Assembly: GCA_025769875.1 (NCBI GenBank)
Contig: JAGFNK010000001.1
Coordinates: forward strand, 434,001 to 498,000
Length of the DNA stretch: 64,000 nt
Direction of reading: 5' to 3'
Source: Russula earlei
Lineage: Eukaryota; Basidiomycota; Agaricomycetes; Russulales; Russulaceae
Shown here piece after piece: positions 34,792-50,400 of this stretch. Position numbers and translations under genes: made by a program. The notes under the pieces are model-generated. The model saw only the letters and a program-made list of their open reading frames with translations, was not told where the DNA came from and made no database searches. Within the stretch, counting starts at the first letter, position 1. The number at the start of each line of letters is the position of its first letter.

Positions 34792-35047
34792 AAGCTGCAA
34801 GCCCAATCATCGCCCGCCCAAACCCATTACGCCTCCATCGGAAACGGTGTCTTCCGTTAGTGTCAAAGATGACATGTGGGGCGGTTGTGTCGTTGACTGG
34901 TCACTGTATCCGCATTTCTTATCATCACTGTGCTTATACGCATGCTCCTTCGCTACGCCCATTCCATGAACTAGGCATTAAAGAACTTACATCCTGCGCG
35001 TGTTTGACCGTGAAACTATGACAACGATAACGAAGGGCATGATGTTG

Positions 35048-37890
35048 TTAGCTCCAGATAGCATCGGCCACTCTCACCACGTCGCCAAGTTCGAAAACAT
35101 CATGCACGCGGACAACGGCCGCACCCTGTTGTACCGCACATGCGACTGCAGCTGCTGTGGCCCACCCACGCTCCTTGGGCGTCGTCTGACGGCCTTGATA
35201 TGGCCCTTCGTCGTCTTCCTGCAAAAGGATGGCACCGAGGAACGACTTGCGTGACACGCCAACGAGGTGAGGGTATCCGCGCAGGGGATTCCATGCACCA
35301 TCTTCTGTACGCGCGTCTGCAGCGACGATGGAGGCTGACTCGCGTAGCAGTTGAAGGTTACCTTCGACGGACTTGCTAAAGCCGATGCCAGGATCGACCA
35401 TGACGAGCCAGCGCCGCACGCCTCCGGGCCCGCGCACGATCGCCTCGACCTTTCGGCCCAGCTCCTGGGCGACGCCACGCACGACCGAGCCGTAGGCGGA
35501 ATAGTCTTTGTTCGCGCCGGCGTCGCCGCGCGAGTGCATCAGGACGACGGGGACGGCGAGCTCGCGGGCGACCCTCTTCATGGACGCGAGGCGGGCCGAC
35601 GCCGCGGTGGGCGGGCAGTCCGGGCCCGTGAAGGCGTGCACGTCGTTGATGCAGTTGGCGCCGGCGAGGACGGCCGAGCGCGCGACGTCCGCGCGGAACG
35701 TGTCCACGCTGATCAGCACGTCCCTCGCGTTCGCGTTCGCCGCCGCCGCCGCCGCCCTTCTTCTTCCCTTTGCCCTTGCGTCTTCCGCCGCGTCGTCGGG
35801 CAGCGCGCGTATCGCCTCGATGACGGGCACCACGCGGCGTGTCTCCTCCTCGGGGGAGACGTTCGCCGCGCCCGGCCGCGTGGAGTACCCGCCGACGTCG
35901 ACGATGTCCGCCCCGGCGGCCGCGGAAGACGCCGCGTAGTCGAGCGCGGCGGGGAGCGTGGTGTGGTCGGAACCGTCGGAGAACGAGTCTGGGGTCACGT
36001 TGAGGGTGGCCATGAGGCGCGTCCGGCGGCGAGGAGAGGTCGCGTTGTGGCCGGCGGGGACGGCTGCCGATCGGGTCGGCGGGAACTTCCAGTACGCTTG
36101 TGTGTGCGGAATGGCGGGAGCATGTGCAACTGGCGGTGCATGGTGGGGCGGACGAGGGTACCTGGGAAAGGGCATGACTTTGATCATGGCCGGTGAACCG
36201 ACGGGGGCTGTCTTTAGCACGTCGGAAAGCATCTCGTGGATCGGTTTGCGGAACGCTGGGTGAACAAAGTCTGGCACCATACTGCGCGAGCGATCAGCGC
36301 TCGACATCTTGCGGAAGGGAAAGCAAATGCTGACTCGAATAAAGGCCGCAAGACGAACTCTCGTTCAGCCATCCGGGGATGTGGGACAACCAAATGCCCC
36401 TCGAGATCTTCTAGGGACGCCCTGCGAGAGTCGGGTCTGGTATCGATGTGCGCGTCGTCGTAGAACAGTACGTCCAAGTCGACGGCTCGCGGGCCGTTAC
36501 GAATGGAAGGTACGCGCCCCACGGTACGTTCTATGGCCTTAAGGACTTTCAGGAGCTTGAGGGGCGCGACTGTAGTTCTAATCTGAAGGGACGAGGCTAA
36601 GGGCTGACAGCGCATGGTTGAAAGGACGTACGATGCAAGCGCAATTCAAAAAATTGGGCTGATCTGTGACATACATCGGTGCAGATTCGTATAAGAAACT
36701 CGTGTTTATGACTGCTAGGCTCTTGGACTCTTCTGGTTCCTCAAAAGCAGAAATAAGTTCTGGGGATTCCAAGAGTTGGAGAGCCGCTTCGATATTCGCA
36801 AAGCGGTCTCCAAGGTTGGACCCCAGGGCAATAGCAGCGAAGTGTTGCCCCTGTGGAGAAGACGAGCCAGGAGCGGACACCCCATCTTGAGCTAGGAGAC
36901 CAAGGGCTGACGGGTCAAGGGGAGGGTCAAGCCCGAATCCAGGGGCAGGATCCTCAATTCTGGTCATAGCCGGGTAATCATGAGATGTTCGAACAATTTC
37001 GACCTCGGCAGCATCTGCGAACACGAGAGCTTTGGGCTTCGCAGCACGAATGGTGACTACGTCATCCGGTTGAGTAGCGTGGCGAAGCGTGATCCTGGCG
37101 ACGAGGGACGCAAGCGATTCGAGGGACACGAACTCGGAGGATTCGACTTCCTGACCGACGCGTCAGCTTTTTTTTTCTCTTTTCGTTGCTAAAAGCACGT
37201 CTTCCCAGAGAGGGAGCCCGCGCGCACCTGGCGAATGTCCCTGGCGAGCCGCCGAAAGTCGAACGCGTTCTCTGGCTCGCGCGCGACGGTCGTGGACACG
37301 TCCACATCAAAGTGCACCAACTGCCTGTCTTCTCTTTCGCACGGATTCAGGCCGACGACGACATTGCAGGAAATGTTCTGAACCGATAAGCGGTCCGGGG
37401 ACAGAGAGCGGAGGGCGCCGTCGTCGTCCCTCGCACGCGACGAGAAGACGCGAACGGCGTCGGCGTACGGGACCGCTCTGGGTTTGACGAGGTCGACGGT
37501 CATGCGCCGAACGTCCGGGAACGCACCGAAGCACGTCTGGAAGATGTGATCCGAGAGCTGCTCGAGGCTGCGGAACTTGCGAGCAGACGAGAGAGGGGCG
37601 TCGTCGCCCCCCTCGACGGACGCGAGGACGCGCTTGGACAGAGAGCCGTAGTTTATCGACTCTGAGATGTCGTCGGCGTCCGCCGCGGCGCGCAGGTCGT
37701 AAGGGATGCTGATGCTGACCCGCACGGGCTGCCGCACTGGCGCGGATGTCGGTGACGGCCACTGGGCGCCGTCCGCGACATGTACCAGAAGCAGGAGGTC
37801 GCGCACGCGGATGGCGTCGTTCCAGTGTCCAACCTGGGATCGCTCAAGATGTGATAAACTTGAAACGTAAAGTGTGTTCAACGCATGCAA
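35048..37890 (-). CDS. FOL1: trifunctional folate synthesis enzyme (DHNA-HPPK-DHPS)
   Basis: Four exons (37228-37890, 36632-37150, 36335-36582, 35048-36281) encode 887 residues, close to yeast FOL1 (824). Two dihydroneopterin aldolase modules come first (about 20-285, with ESINYGSLSKRVL in the first and LESLASLVARI in the second). Next is 6-hydroxymethyl-dihydropterin pyrophosphokinase (ALGSNLGDR near 329, GPRAVDLDVLFYDD, VPHPRMAEREFVL). Dihydropteroate synthase is last (MATLNVTPDSFSDG near 567, GADIVDVGGYSTRPGA, VDPGIGFSK, GVSRKSFLGA). Together they turn dihydroneopterin into dihydropteroate, the target step of sulfonamides. Introns are 77, 49 and 53 bases. DHPS has Ala-rich inserts (near AAAAAANANA). 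The start at 37890 is the first in-frame ATG; a short upstream exon cannot be excluded. It is divergent from EMC2, 121 bases away. Confidence 0.95.
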
Positions 37891-38011
37891 TGCTAGCGTG
37901 TTGGGTCGCTGACCTCATAGCTAGCAGCAGTCGATGGGCAGACCGTTTCAACTCGGCCCGCTTTCTCCGCTCTCTAAAGCAAAGCCGCGTGGCCAAGTGG
38001 GTGACACCGCG

Positions 38012-39203
38012 ATGGATGTCACCAGCGCCCTTCAACGAAGTGCAAACTACACCACAAAGAATGCCCGCGCGTCACGTCAAATATTCGAGAGCGGAATTGT
38101 CGTCTTCCGTAACAACGCGCAGTACAAGCTCGGCGACGACAGTGCGTTCTCCTCTTCATAAACATCGTCATCATTCCTGTGCGCGCGGGCGGCTGACCAC
38201 TCCATCCGAAGGCTGGCAATTCTTGGATTCTCTGGCGCTAGCTGCCATCGACGTTGGGCGTATCGATGTTGCCCAAGTGAGTCGCTCAACCCACATAATC
38301 CTTGTATCTGGGCGGGATATTCATCAAGCGACGGAACCAGGACTGCTTCATACGCCTATCCGCCGAATTCCCGGAGTCACCACGAGTGCAGTGCCTCGAG
38401 GGTATCTTGAAGGAGGCAAGAGAGGGCCCGGAGGCCGCACTAAACTTCTACGACCAGTTGCTTGAGGCGGATCCAACCAATACGGTAGGTCGTTCCCCTC
38501 ACCTTTGTACCTTGTTGCCGAGTCTAAAGAGCTACGAAACTGAAGGCAGTATGGAAGCGACTAATCTCCGTGCTTAGGAGACTCGGAAGAATCGAAAGGG
38601 CGGTGGAGGAGCTTTCCAAGTTGGCTGACACGTTCTACACAGACGTGGAGGTTTGGCTCGAGCTCGCGGACATATACGCTACACATCATCAGTGCGCATT
38701 CTATTTCCCCGCCGATCACGCATTGACGTCCGGCCAGATATACCTCAGCCCTGCGGTCTCTGTCCCACGTCTTGTTGCTGACGCCACAGAACCCGTTCTA
38801 CGTGCTCCAGGCTGCGGAAACGGCGTACACAGCTCAGGACGTCCCGTTGGCCATCCGATTTTTCCTTATGGTCGTCGAGATGACCGGAGTCGACAGCGAC
38901 GAGACCAGACCGCCGCCGCCACCGACGGGCATCACCGTCCGCGCTTGGTACGGAGTCGAATTGGCGAGTCTCTCCCCCTCCCTTTTTGCGCCACATCTGT
39001 TGAGAAACGGCTCTTCGTCCGTCGTCTAGTCCGCTGCACGCCTCGAGGCGAATCCGGCCCTGGGCAGTTCCTCACCATCAAAAACGCGCGTGCCAGAACA
39101 CTTGTCGCAACTGCGGCAGCTGGCACGGGACGCGATAAACTCGGCGCAAGTTGATCGCCGAGACGCCGAGACCGAAGCGTCGTCCGCGTGGCTAAGCCGA
39201 TAA
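38012..39203 (+). CDS. EMC2: ER membrane protein complex subunit 2 (TPR protein)
   Basis: Six exons (38012-38141, 38212-38276, 38329-38484, 38546-38691, 38738-38963, 39030-39203) give 298 residues, the usual EMC2 length. EMC2 is the cytosolic TPR scaffold of the EMC insertase, which puts tail-anchored and multipass proteins into the ER membrane. Recognisable parts are NARASRQIFESG, LALAAIDVGRIDVAQ, AEFPESPRVQCLEG, ADPTNT, VWKRLISVLRRLG, LLLTPQNPFYVLQAAETAYTA and a final TPR with LRQLARDAINSAQ. The first four introns are GT-AG. The last (38964-39029) works in frame only as GC-AG (GCGAGT...CTAG), or with a weak GTCGAA donor nine bases upstream. The start at 38012 fits the family N terminus. Confidence 0.9.
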
Positions 39204-40708
39204 GAAGTTAATTCGTGTCCGTGTCGTTCGCGCTTGCGATACCGATTTGTCGTTACTCTACTCGTAAGGATGCACCTATTTTAAGGATTTTATCGACTTT
39301 GGAAGGTCGCTGACACGGGGATAAATAAGCCGTGTGCCCAAGGGGGCATGGTGAGTTGTCCTGCTTGCATCCTCGCTCCTCGGGGAGCTCGTTGTCCGCC
39401 CATGGTATCATACTGGTATTTTATGGGGCGCTCGATAAACTAATAGTTGAGCATTCTGCTCGTTTTCCATTTGAATTCTGCTTCCTCCGCCCATGAGTGA
39501 GATGTGAGATCCAACATGGCGCCAAGCAGGACCCAACGCTCGGACAGAGCTTGGTGTCTTTTACAATCTGCCTCAATTGAGACGAACACGTCTCGCTAAA
39601 TGGGATGGTCCGAGATACTTGCCCGCTAATAACAAAAGATATATCACATGAGGAGACATAATCGTCTATGTTCAACGAAATAGTCAAGGTCAAGGTGCAC
39701 GTTTGGTCATCGGTCTAGGCTTTGGGAACGGTCCAGACGTGGAGCTGAGGTCTCGATAAGGAATGGCTACAGTAGTCGGAGAATCCATGGTGGGGTCATA
39801 ACACCATTTACGCCGCAGTAGGAGAAAGCTTAAAAAGTGAAATTGTCGCAATCTACATCGGGTTAGACATTGGGCGAGACGCGTTTCGTGATTTTCCTTT
39901 TCACCAGGCACTCGGCACGGGGAACAGTGACGTGGTATTCGGTGCGGACAGTGGTGGTGTGGACGTCGAAACTGACCCATACTGTACAATAAAGAACTGA
40001 CAGACATGGTCACAGCGGTAACCCAGCGAAAGGTGTGCGGTCTCTCCCGATCCCGACAAGGGGGGAGTTATTCTGCGAGAGCAGCTGCAGCCATCCTGCC
40101 TCATGTGAACGGTCGTGTGCTCGGAATGCCAGCGGGCATCTCAGACGACGGGCGCCCAAGTGTGGGCGCGTCTCCTGCTCGGGAAGGAAATTCTAGAAAG
40201 AAATTTGATTGAACGCTGGTTAAATGCAACGTTCGTGAGGCGCAGGGGTGGATCTATCAAGAAAATTTGAGAAAATATCAAATTGAGAGGAACCGTGTGT
40301 GCTGAGCACATGTCGAGTACCCCCGATTTTGATGGACCTCACACAGGACCGAAGGGGTTACGTCGTTCGGTGGATCACACGACACAGGACAAAGCGTTGG
40401 ATTGACGTCTGTCCGAGAGGGTGTTGCTTACGTCGATGCTGCTCGGCGTCCCTCGGTCGACCCACGTTCGTCGCCGTTGCACGCCCAAGCCAATCAAGAT
40501 GCGCCATTTGGGTCGTCTGCCCGTTGTTCGCACGTTTTCGAGGCGAGGGCACGCGAGCCCAATAATCATTATCTCTCACTTCCGACGCTACCCCGCTTTC
40601 TTCCCTCTTCTTCCCACTCATCCATCCTCTTTAAATTCTCCTCTCCTTTCCTCCGTTCCCCTCCCTTCCTCCCCGCCAACTCACCCACCTCTCCCCCCCC
40701 CCTCTCCG
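39204..40708. other. intergenic stretch, no gene seen
   Basis: 1.5 kb between EMC2 and the bHLH gene. No frame resembles a protein. The final 100 bases are strongly C/T-rich (CTCCCCCCCCCC near 40690), the usual leader of highly expressed fungal genes. Confidence 0.5.
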
Positions 40709-41929
40709 ATGTACCCTGCTCACAAAGACCTCCTTCCGTATACCGCCAGTTGTAACCCTCCCCGTCGGGCCAAACGACCGAGTTCGAGCACCACCGCCAT
40801 CTCAGGCCCAGATCGACCTGCCCAGGCCCTTCCCCTGCTCGCCCCGGCCATCCCCTCGATCGCCCCAGATGCCCCGAGAGCCCCCGATGACGACGACGTC
40901 GCCGCCGACGTACCTCAACCAAAACGCCGAGGGCGCAAGCCCAGCAGCCTGTCACGTGCCGTGCGCGAATCCATGCGCCGCCAAAACCATTCACGCATCG
41001 AGAAGGCCAGGCGCACCAAGATCAACGACGCCCTCGCCATCTTACGGGATCTCGTCCCTGCCGACGCCGGGCGGAGGGTTGCCGCCATCCCTGCCGACGA
41101 GAGCGCCGACGAGGACGACGAGGACGACGACTTTGCGTCCGCCAACCCGAACCAGCCCCCCGGCAAGAGCAAGCAGAAGCAGGAAAAAGAGTTCAAGCTC
41201 GAGATCCTCGAGAAGGCCGTCCTGTACGTCCAGGAGCTGCAGGAGAAGGTCCGCGTGCTCGAGGCCCGGGGTTGCCCACGGTGTTCCAACCTCGGTCAAC
41301 CCGCGGCCCATCGGCCAAAACGGAAGCGTGATGCGACCCCGCCAGAGGATGACTACGACTCCCATTCATCGGTGGATGGCGTCACGGACAGACAGCAGAC
41401 GGGCAGACCCATAAAGCGCTTCACCTCCGCCCAATCCATCCTCCCACCCCTTCCCCCTAGCCCTACCTCCGCCCCTCCTCCCACCCGTCTTCCCTCTATT
41501 TCATCCTGGCTCCCCAGATCCGTCGCAGATGCAGGCCTCCCAGAACCACAAGTTCCAACTGTCAACCCCATCCAGCTTCCGACACCGCCAGCGTCCGGCG
41601 TTATAGGCCCGATTACGAGCCCACAAGTCCCGCCTCCGCTCCGCCTTGAACTCCCGATAGCAAGTCTGTCGACTAGGAATCACCGCGCACCTTCACAATC
41701 CTCCCCGTCGTGGACACCGGAGGATGAATCTGTCGCATCTCTACTGCTCAGGATCAAGACGTCCAATTCCCCAAAAACTTCAAGGCACCGCGCCAGTGTT
41801 GACGATCTGCTCGCGCCCACTCCCGAAGTACCTGGTAGTGGCGTAAATTCTCGGCTCATGGGAATCGATGAGATGCGTGTGCAAACCCCTGGAACATTGC
41901 TGGGCATGACCACAGATGGACCAAAGTAG
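40709..41929 (+). CDS. basic helix-loop-helix transcription factor
   Basis: A single-exon gene of 406 residues. I chose the ATG at 40709, at the end of a pyrimidine-rich leader, over an upstream open extension that looks like 5' leader. PKRRGRKP (71-78) is an AT-hook-like basic patch. The bHLH domain follows: basic region and helix 1 at about 83-117 with NHSRIEKARRTKIN (Glu and Arg pair expected to read E-box CANNTG). The loop is unusually long, about 45 residues (118-162), with a run of Asp/Glu. Helix 2 (163-185) is EFKLEILEKAVLYVQELQ. The remainder is Pro/Ser-rich and probably disordered, with SWTPEDESVASLLLRI near the end. Related fungal bHLH factors act in phosphate, lipid or developmental control; the target of this one cannot be told from sequence. 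Confidence 0.9.
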   Translation: MYPAHKDLLPYTASCNPPRRAKRPSSSTTAISGPDRPAQALPLLAPAIPSIAPDAPRAPDDDDVAADVPQPKRRGRKPSSLSRAVRESMRRQNHSRIEKARRTKINDALAILRDLVPADAGRRVAAIPADESADEDDEDDDFASANPNQPPGKSKQKQEKEFKLEILEKAVLYVQELQEKVRVLEARGCPRCSNLGQPAAHRPKRKRDATPPEDDYDSHSSVDGVTDRQQTGRPIKRFTSAQSILPPLPPSPTSAPPPTRLPSISSWLPRSVADAGLPEPQVPTVNPIQLPTPPASGVIGPITSPQVPPPLRLELPIASLSTRNHRAPSQSSPSWTPEDESVASLLLRIKTSNSPKTSRHRASVDDLLAPTPEVPGSGVNSRLMGIDEMRVQTPGTLLGMTTDGPK

Positions 41930-42184
41930 TTTGTTGCTTGTTATATCTGCTCGAGGCTTTGCCTTTTTAAGTTATTCACTGCCGTGGCCCGGATAGCTTG
42001 GACTATTATGTGGTTTATATGTGCTACCAATGAGTAACAAATTACCTGTACAAAATATAGAGCGTTTTCGAAACGTTGGCGTTGGCGAGGTGAGCCGCAG
42101 GAGAGTGTTTGTTGCGAGCGCTCTCGGATTGATCTTGTGCTGCGAGCGCATGTGTGCCCGCCTCGGCCTCGGACTACCTCGGTC

Positions 42185-43599
42185 ATGCCATCAACCTTTC
42201 GTATGAGCTATAAACTCTTTTTACATCCACGAGGATTTCACGGTCTCTTTCCTATGACGAGCATCACGCACTCCTCGGGTCGCACAGCTGGGGCGCGTAC
42301 CGCCGCAACGGGCGGCGCGCCCTCATCCGACATACGCTTCGAGCTGTCACCCATCCCGCCAAATCCATTGGGTGAAGGACGGTGGATCAAAACGGCAGGG
42401 GCGCTCATCGTCGGGTGCGCCGTCTATAAGGGGGTTCGTGATCATCGCCGGAACTCATGGACAATCATCCCCTTTCCATAAAAAAGAGACGAGATTTTGA
42501 ACGGGAAGACCCTCGAACGAAACTCGAACTATTTTGCGCGCTACTGCTTCGAGAATGGGATCGATCTGTACGTGGTTGCGCCGTATGTATGCGCCGTCCT
42601 GGGTGTGCTACTGCGATCGGCGTTGCAGGAAGCGAATCGAGGTGATACCAGACGAAGAAGGCGAAATGTACGATCCGAGTCTACATACCTACAGGTTGCA
42701 CTGACGAAGCGATGGCGTCGAAGAATCGAGGCGAGCAGACGAATGGCCTTCAAGTACGATTTCGTGATCACCAGCGGGGGGATAGGACCCACTCATGACG
42801 GTGCGTGGACCGAGGCCGTGATGTATCCCCGACGTGCAGAACCCTCGCCGACCGGGCTACAATGTTGTCAGACATTACATATGCCTCTCTGGCAAAGGCC
42901 TTCAACCAGCCACTCGTGCACCACGCGGAGACTCTCCGACGCATGGCCGAATTGAGCAAACATCGATCATGGGTGCACAACCAGAACGCGGAACAGAGGC
43001 GTGCCCGAGAGAGGATGGCACTCTTCCCCGCCGACGCGGAGACGCTTTTCACCGCGAGTGACATCTGGGTCGTAAGCAACCGTTATCGATCATCCTTTCA
43101 TCGCCAGGCGTCGAACGGTGTTTTGACGAGAAACCTCCCACCCACTTTGATTTAGCCGGTGGTGCGATTGGAAGGGAAGCTCTGCGTCCTACCGGGCATA
43201 CCGAGCTTGTTCCAGAAAATGCTCGACGGGTTGAAGGCGTTCTTGCCGCTGCCTCCCCCTTCAGAACGGCCCTTCCGACATCAGATCTTCACTCCGTGCG
43301 TATCGAGGGCCAGGGTATATATGTATATTCGTTTCCCCTGACCACCATATCCCCGCACTATGTACAGTCTGCAAGAATCCACCATTGCGCCATACCTCAC
43401 GGAACTGCAGGAACGCGTAAAGAGAGAGGGCATCCGCGTGGGCTCGTACCCACTTCCCATGAAGGGTGTGTTTGTATCACTGATTGGACTGAATGAGGGA
43501 CGCATCCGAGAGCTAGGGAAGGAAGTAGAGGGACGGACACAAGGTAAGGCGGTGACGGAGCAGGAAGTGCGAGAGACGAAGGGATTGGTCAACTTGTAA
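42185..43599 (+). CDS. MoaB/Mog-domain protein, FLAD1-like
   Basis: Seven exons (42185-42414, 42487-42567, 42629-42667, 42724-42800, 42872-43071, 43156-43295, 43368-43599) encode 332 residues. The core is the molybdopterin-binding-like fold seen in CinA and in the N-terminal half of human FLAD1: TAGALIVGDEILNGKT, NYFARYCFENGIDLKRIEVIPD, VITSGGIGPTHDD (about 131-143), ASLAKAFNQPL, EGKLCVLPGIPSLF and a C-terminal GVFVSLIG. In FLAD1 this domain hydrolyses FAD; there is no FAD synthase half here. The N terminus (about 55 residues, Arg/Ser/Thr-rich, few acids) could be a mitochondrial presequence, so I prefer the start at 42185. The first half of the gene has small exons of 39-81 bases. MCM4 starts 112 bases downstream in the same direction. 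Confidence 0.87.
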
Positions 43600-43711
43600 T
43601 AGATGGCCCGGTGGCCTTTGTACGATTATTCTGCCATGACCGCGTCGTGTCACATTTGTGACAAACGCGTTGAAACGCGTCGCTAATTTGCTTGCTTGAC
43701 TATCATCGGCC

Positions 43712-47093
<3,382 letters not shown>

Positions 47094-47444
47094 GTGAACG
47101 ACGGACACCTGTAGATGCGCTGTCTTCAAATAAGTTGTGTTCAATGTATCTTGCATTTGTTGTGTTGTTGCCGCCACCACCTAATGGAGCCTCGAAATTC
47201 ATGTAATATCGAATCTATATATCGTGCGTGAAGCAGGGTACATGTGGCATCTCGTAATGTCGTGAAGAAAATAGTAATACAAAGTCCAGCGTAGAGTAGA
47301 GTATGTTAAATATGGGATAACTAGGAGTGATAGACGAGTGGATGTGCTTGATAAGAGATTAACAAAGCACCACAAAGGTGATAGATGCATCAAGCACGGA
47401 AGGCGAGCAAAACACAAACGGATATGTCAATGATTTATGAAATT
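47094..47444. other. intergenic stretch between convergent genes
   Basis: 351 bases between the stops of MCM4 and the Zn2Cys6 gene. It is AT-rich, as expected for two overlapping 3' ends; no gene is seen. Confidence 0.5.
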
Positions 47445-50400
47445 TCAATGGTGAAATTTGCCAAAAACCTGCCATCCGTCCCCCGCATTCTGGCGTGAGG
47501 GATAGCCACCGTCTGGCTGCCATGTCGAGGTTGGTAATAAGCCTTGAGGTCCGGGGCCAAAGGAGTGGGAAAGGTTCTGCAGCCCGACAGTCCCACTCTG
47601 TTGAGGGAAAGGTACTCGGTGCACATTAGGGTCGGCTGAACCCAACATGTATGAGGGATCTTCTGGTGGCATCGAACCGTGATGAGAATGTGGCTCACCC
47701 ACGGTCATGCCGAGACTGGCCAATGGTGAATCATATGAAGGCGTGGCGGGAGCCTGCACACTGTACAACTCCTGTCCTGGTGGCCCAAAGGCATGTGGTG
47801 ACGGTATGGGTCCTTGTGAATATGCTGGACTCGATTGTGACGAGCTGCCGCTCCCACTCACGCTTGCGTAGCTCGGACTAGCGCGCATAAGAGGTGCTTG
47901 GGGCGGTGGCATGGAAGGCGGGATGGAGAAATGAGGCGGCAAACGTCCTGATGATTCATAGCCAGATGAGGCAGGAGGATAGATAGAAGTATCGTACTCC
48001 GGTGGACATCTCTGAGGGTGTAATTCCGGTTGAGTGAGGTCCGGTAATCGGTGGAAGTCAGATAGGTCCGGAGCAGGAGTACCAGACTGATGCGAGGACA
48101 CCGTGGAAGGTGTGGTATGCTTCTTTGACGAATGGCGGTGCTGTATGGTAGGATCTGTGCGTGGTCGCCCACGGATTGGGACTTGCCCCACGTCCCTTTC
48201 AGCCAGTGGAGGTGCATCTGATGCACGACATGAGTCTGGGGGGATCACTGAACCCGAACGCTTAACCCTAATCTTTAGCGGAGACATCGAAGGTTTGGGA
48301 ATACTCTCGACGAATGGCTCCAAGGATGGATGGGACACTTTGACACCGGCACCAACATAAGGTAACTGTAAGCCATTCACGAAACCGCTAGAATCAGGGG
48401 ATTCGTCATGCTTCCGCTTCGAGCCGAGGGCGAGATGGGGGCCGGCAGCTGCATCGTCTCCAACACACTTCTCCTCGACTTTCATCTTCAATAGCATAAC
48501 AATCTTCACTGCATCTGGCAGATCCTTATGATCGTCTTGTTTAGACCTCCTTCCATATCCCATGCGTGTATCTTGCATGATGTCAATGGCAGTGGATATG
48601 TCAGCGATCGCAACAGTGGAGGATGCACTTGACGGGTGGGCGATTACCGCACAGGCCATCATTACAGCTGTGTCGAATAATGTGCGCCCCAAAGGATAGA
48701 ATAAGAAAGCAGCGGGCTGGCTTTGACGCCAAGTTAAGTGGAGGACGCGTATAGCCTGAAGAACGATGTGCCCCGCGTCGACGACACTTGAGACTACACG
48801 ACATGGGAGGCCATCGGACGATGGTCCATTGCAATTCTTAAGATACGGAAGGAACACCTTCAGGACGAGTTGATTTGCGATAATTGCAAGTTCGCAGCGT
48901 TGGGCCTGAAGATGTGGGGAAATGGTGAATTTGGAGGACGGCGTGGATTCGACACTGTTTGCGTCAAAGCGGAAGACTTTTGGGAGCTCCGACAACCAAC
49001 TCTTGACTTCAGACTCGAAGGTTTCTGCGCGCTCAGCCGATGAATCTGAAGAGTCGTTAGGATTGTCACGTGGACATCGCCTTTGGACACCCTTGACAAG
49101 CTGTGCGAGGCTAATAACATGTTAGCAGCCAGAAAGAAGTTAGAGGGGCCACGACTAACCGACACTTCTGAATGAAATAAGCAAAGCCGACTTCGGTGGG
49201 ATCGCCGCCGGCCCGACGGGGAAGGGGGAGGGGTAAAGAAGTCGAGGAAGGCCCAAATTGCTCCTCGTCAACATCGGCAGGTAGCTTCGTCGTGAACGTG
49301 CCATCCTGTATCGAAGGCGCTTGGCCCATAGCATCGGAGATGAATCTGCCAGATCGGGAGCGTAAGCGAGGCACAGAAGCGAGAAGACGACTTTACACAT
49401 CGTAATAATAGATATCCCACCAAACACGCCTCCGCTCCTCAGCTTCGAACAGATTGAACTTGCCAGGGAACTCATCCGGATCCGTGGAAAGACCCATCAT
49501 ATGAGCGATATTGATCACTTTACCCAAGAGAGGGTAGATCATGTGTGCAACACGGGGCCTGCTATCGTGGAGCAGGTAGACAATTTGTAACAGATATGTA
49601 ATCACCGAATCCAGGTCGTACGTATGTGCCATCTCAAAGGCAGCGACAGCTTGCCTTGACAAGGCAAATAATCCAGTTGCGGAGTACTTCGCCCAAGTCG
49701 CCGCTTTCTGGGAATTAGTGGTACGATTATCTTCCAAGCGAGGATTTTTCGGACCCATGCTCGCCTTTTGAGCGTCGATATCGTTGACTGCCTCATTCTC
49801 TTTACAGACCAATACGCCTAGGGCATACGCGACTGAGACGGAAGCGAAGAATGAAAGAGTGGGAACCGGTCGTGATACCGGGGCAGCGGAAGGAGGGGGA
49901 TGAGATGTCGGGAAGAAGATGGACCTCGCAAGATCAGCTTTTGCATTCGAGCTATTTGCGCTTGCCCCAGAACTTCGCCCATCCTCTTCCTTAGCCCAAA
50001 AAAACATATTCTCGGTCCGAGCACGAAAATGCTTCATATTAAAGCACGGACGCGTTTTCATGGTCTCCTCGATTGCACTATGGATGCGCGACCGTGTCGT
50101 AGAGGCAGAAGGTAATAAATCAACTAAGGGAGGGGTGACAGCAGCTTGACCCGTGGAAGTCGGATAAAAAATATTGAAGGACGGGAGTGTGGCGGCGAAG
50201 GGAGGTTCATTATGCAGGGTAAGGTCTGTCGAGCAAGGCTCCAGCCGGACAGGCATGGAAGATAACGAGGAGGGTGTACAGGAAGTATTCATGTCGAGGG
50301 TACATGACCGAGGAAAGTCGAGATGCTCGAGCCAAAGAGCAGCGACGTCATCGAGTGACACGGTGACGGAAGAGCCAGAGTGGCCGACAGCGAGAATGGT

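Noticed and set aside
35351..36196. 281-codon open frame on the plus strand
   Set aside because: Antisense shadow of the GC-rich DHPS part of FOL1; Arg/Gly/Val-rich with no family resemblance.
40421..40708. N-terminal extension of the bHLH protein by 96 codons
   Set aside because: Composition is that of a C/T-rich leader; the ATG at 40709 follows the pyrimidine tract directly.
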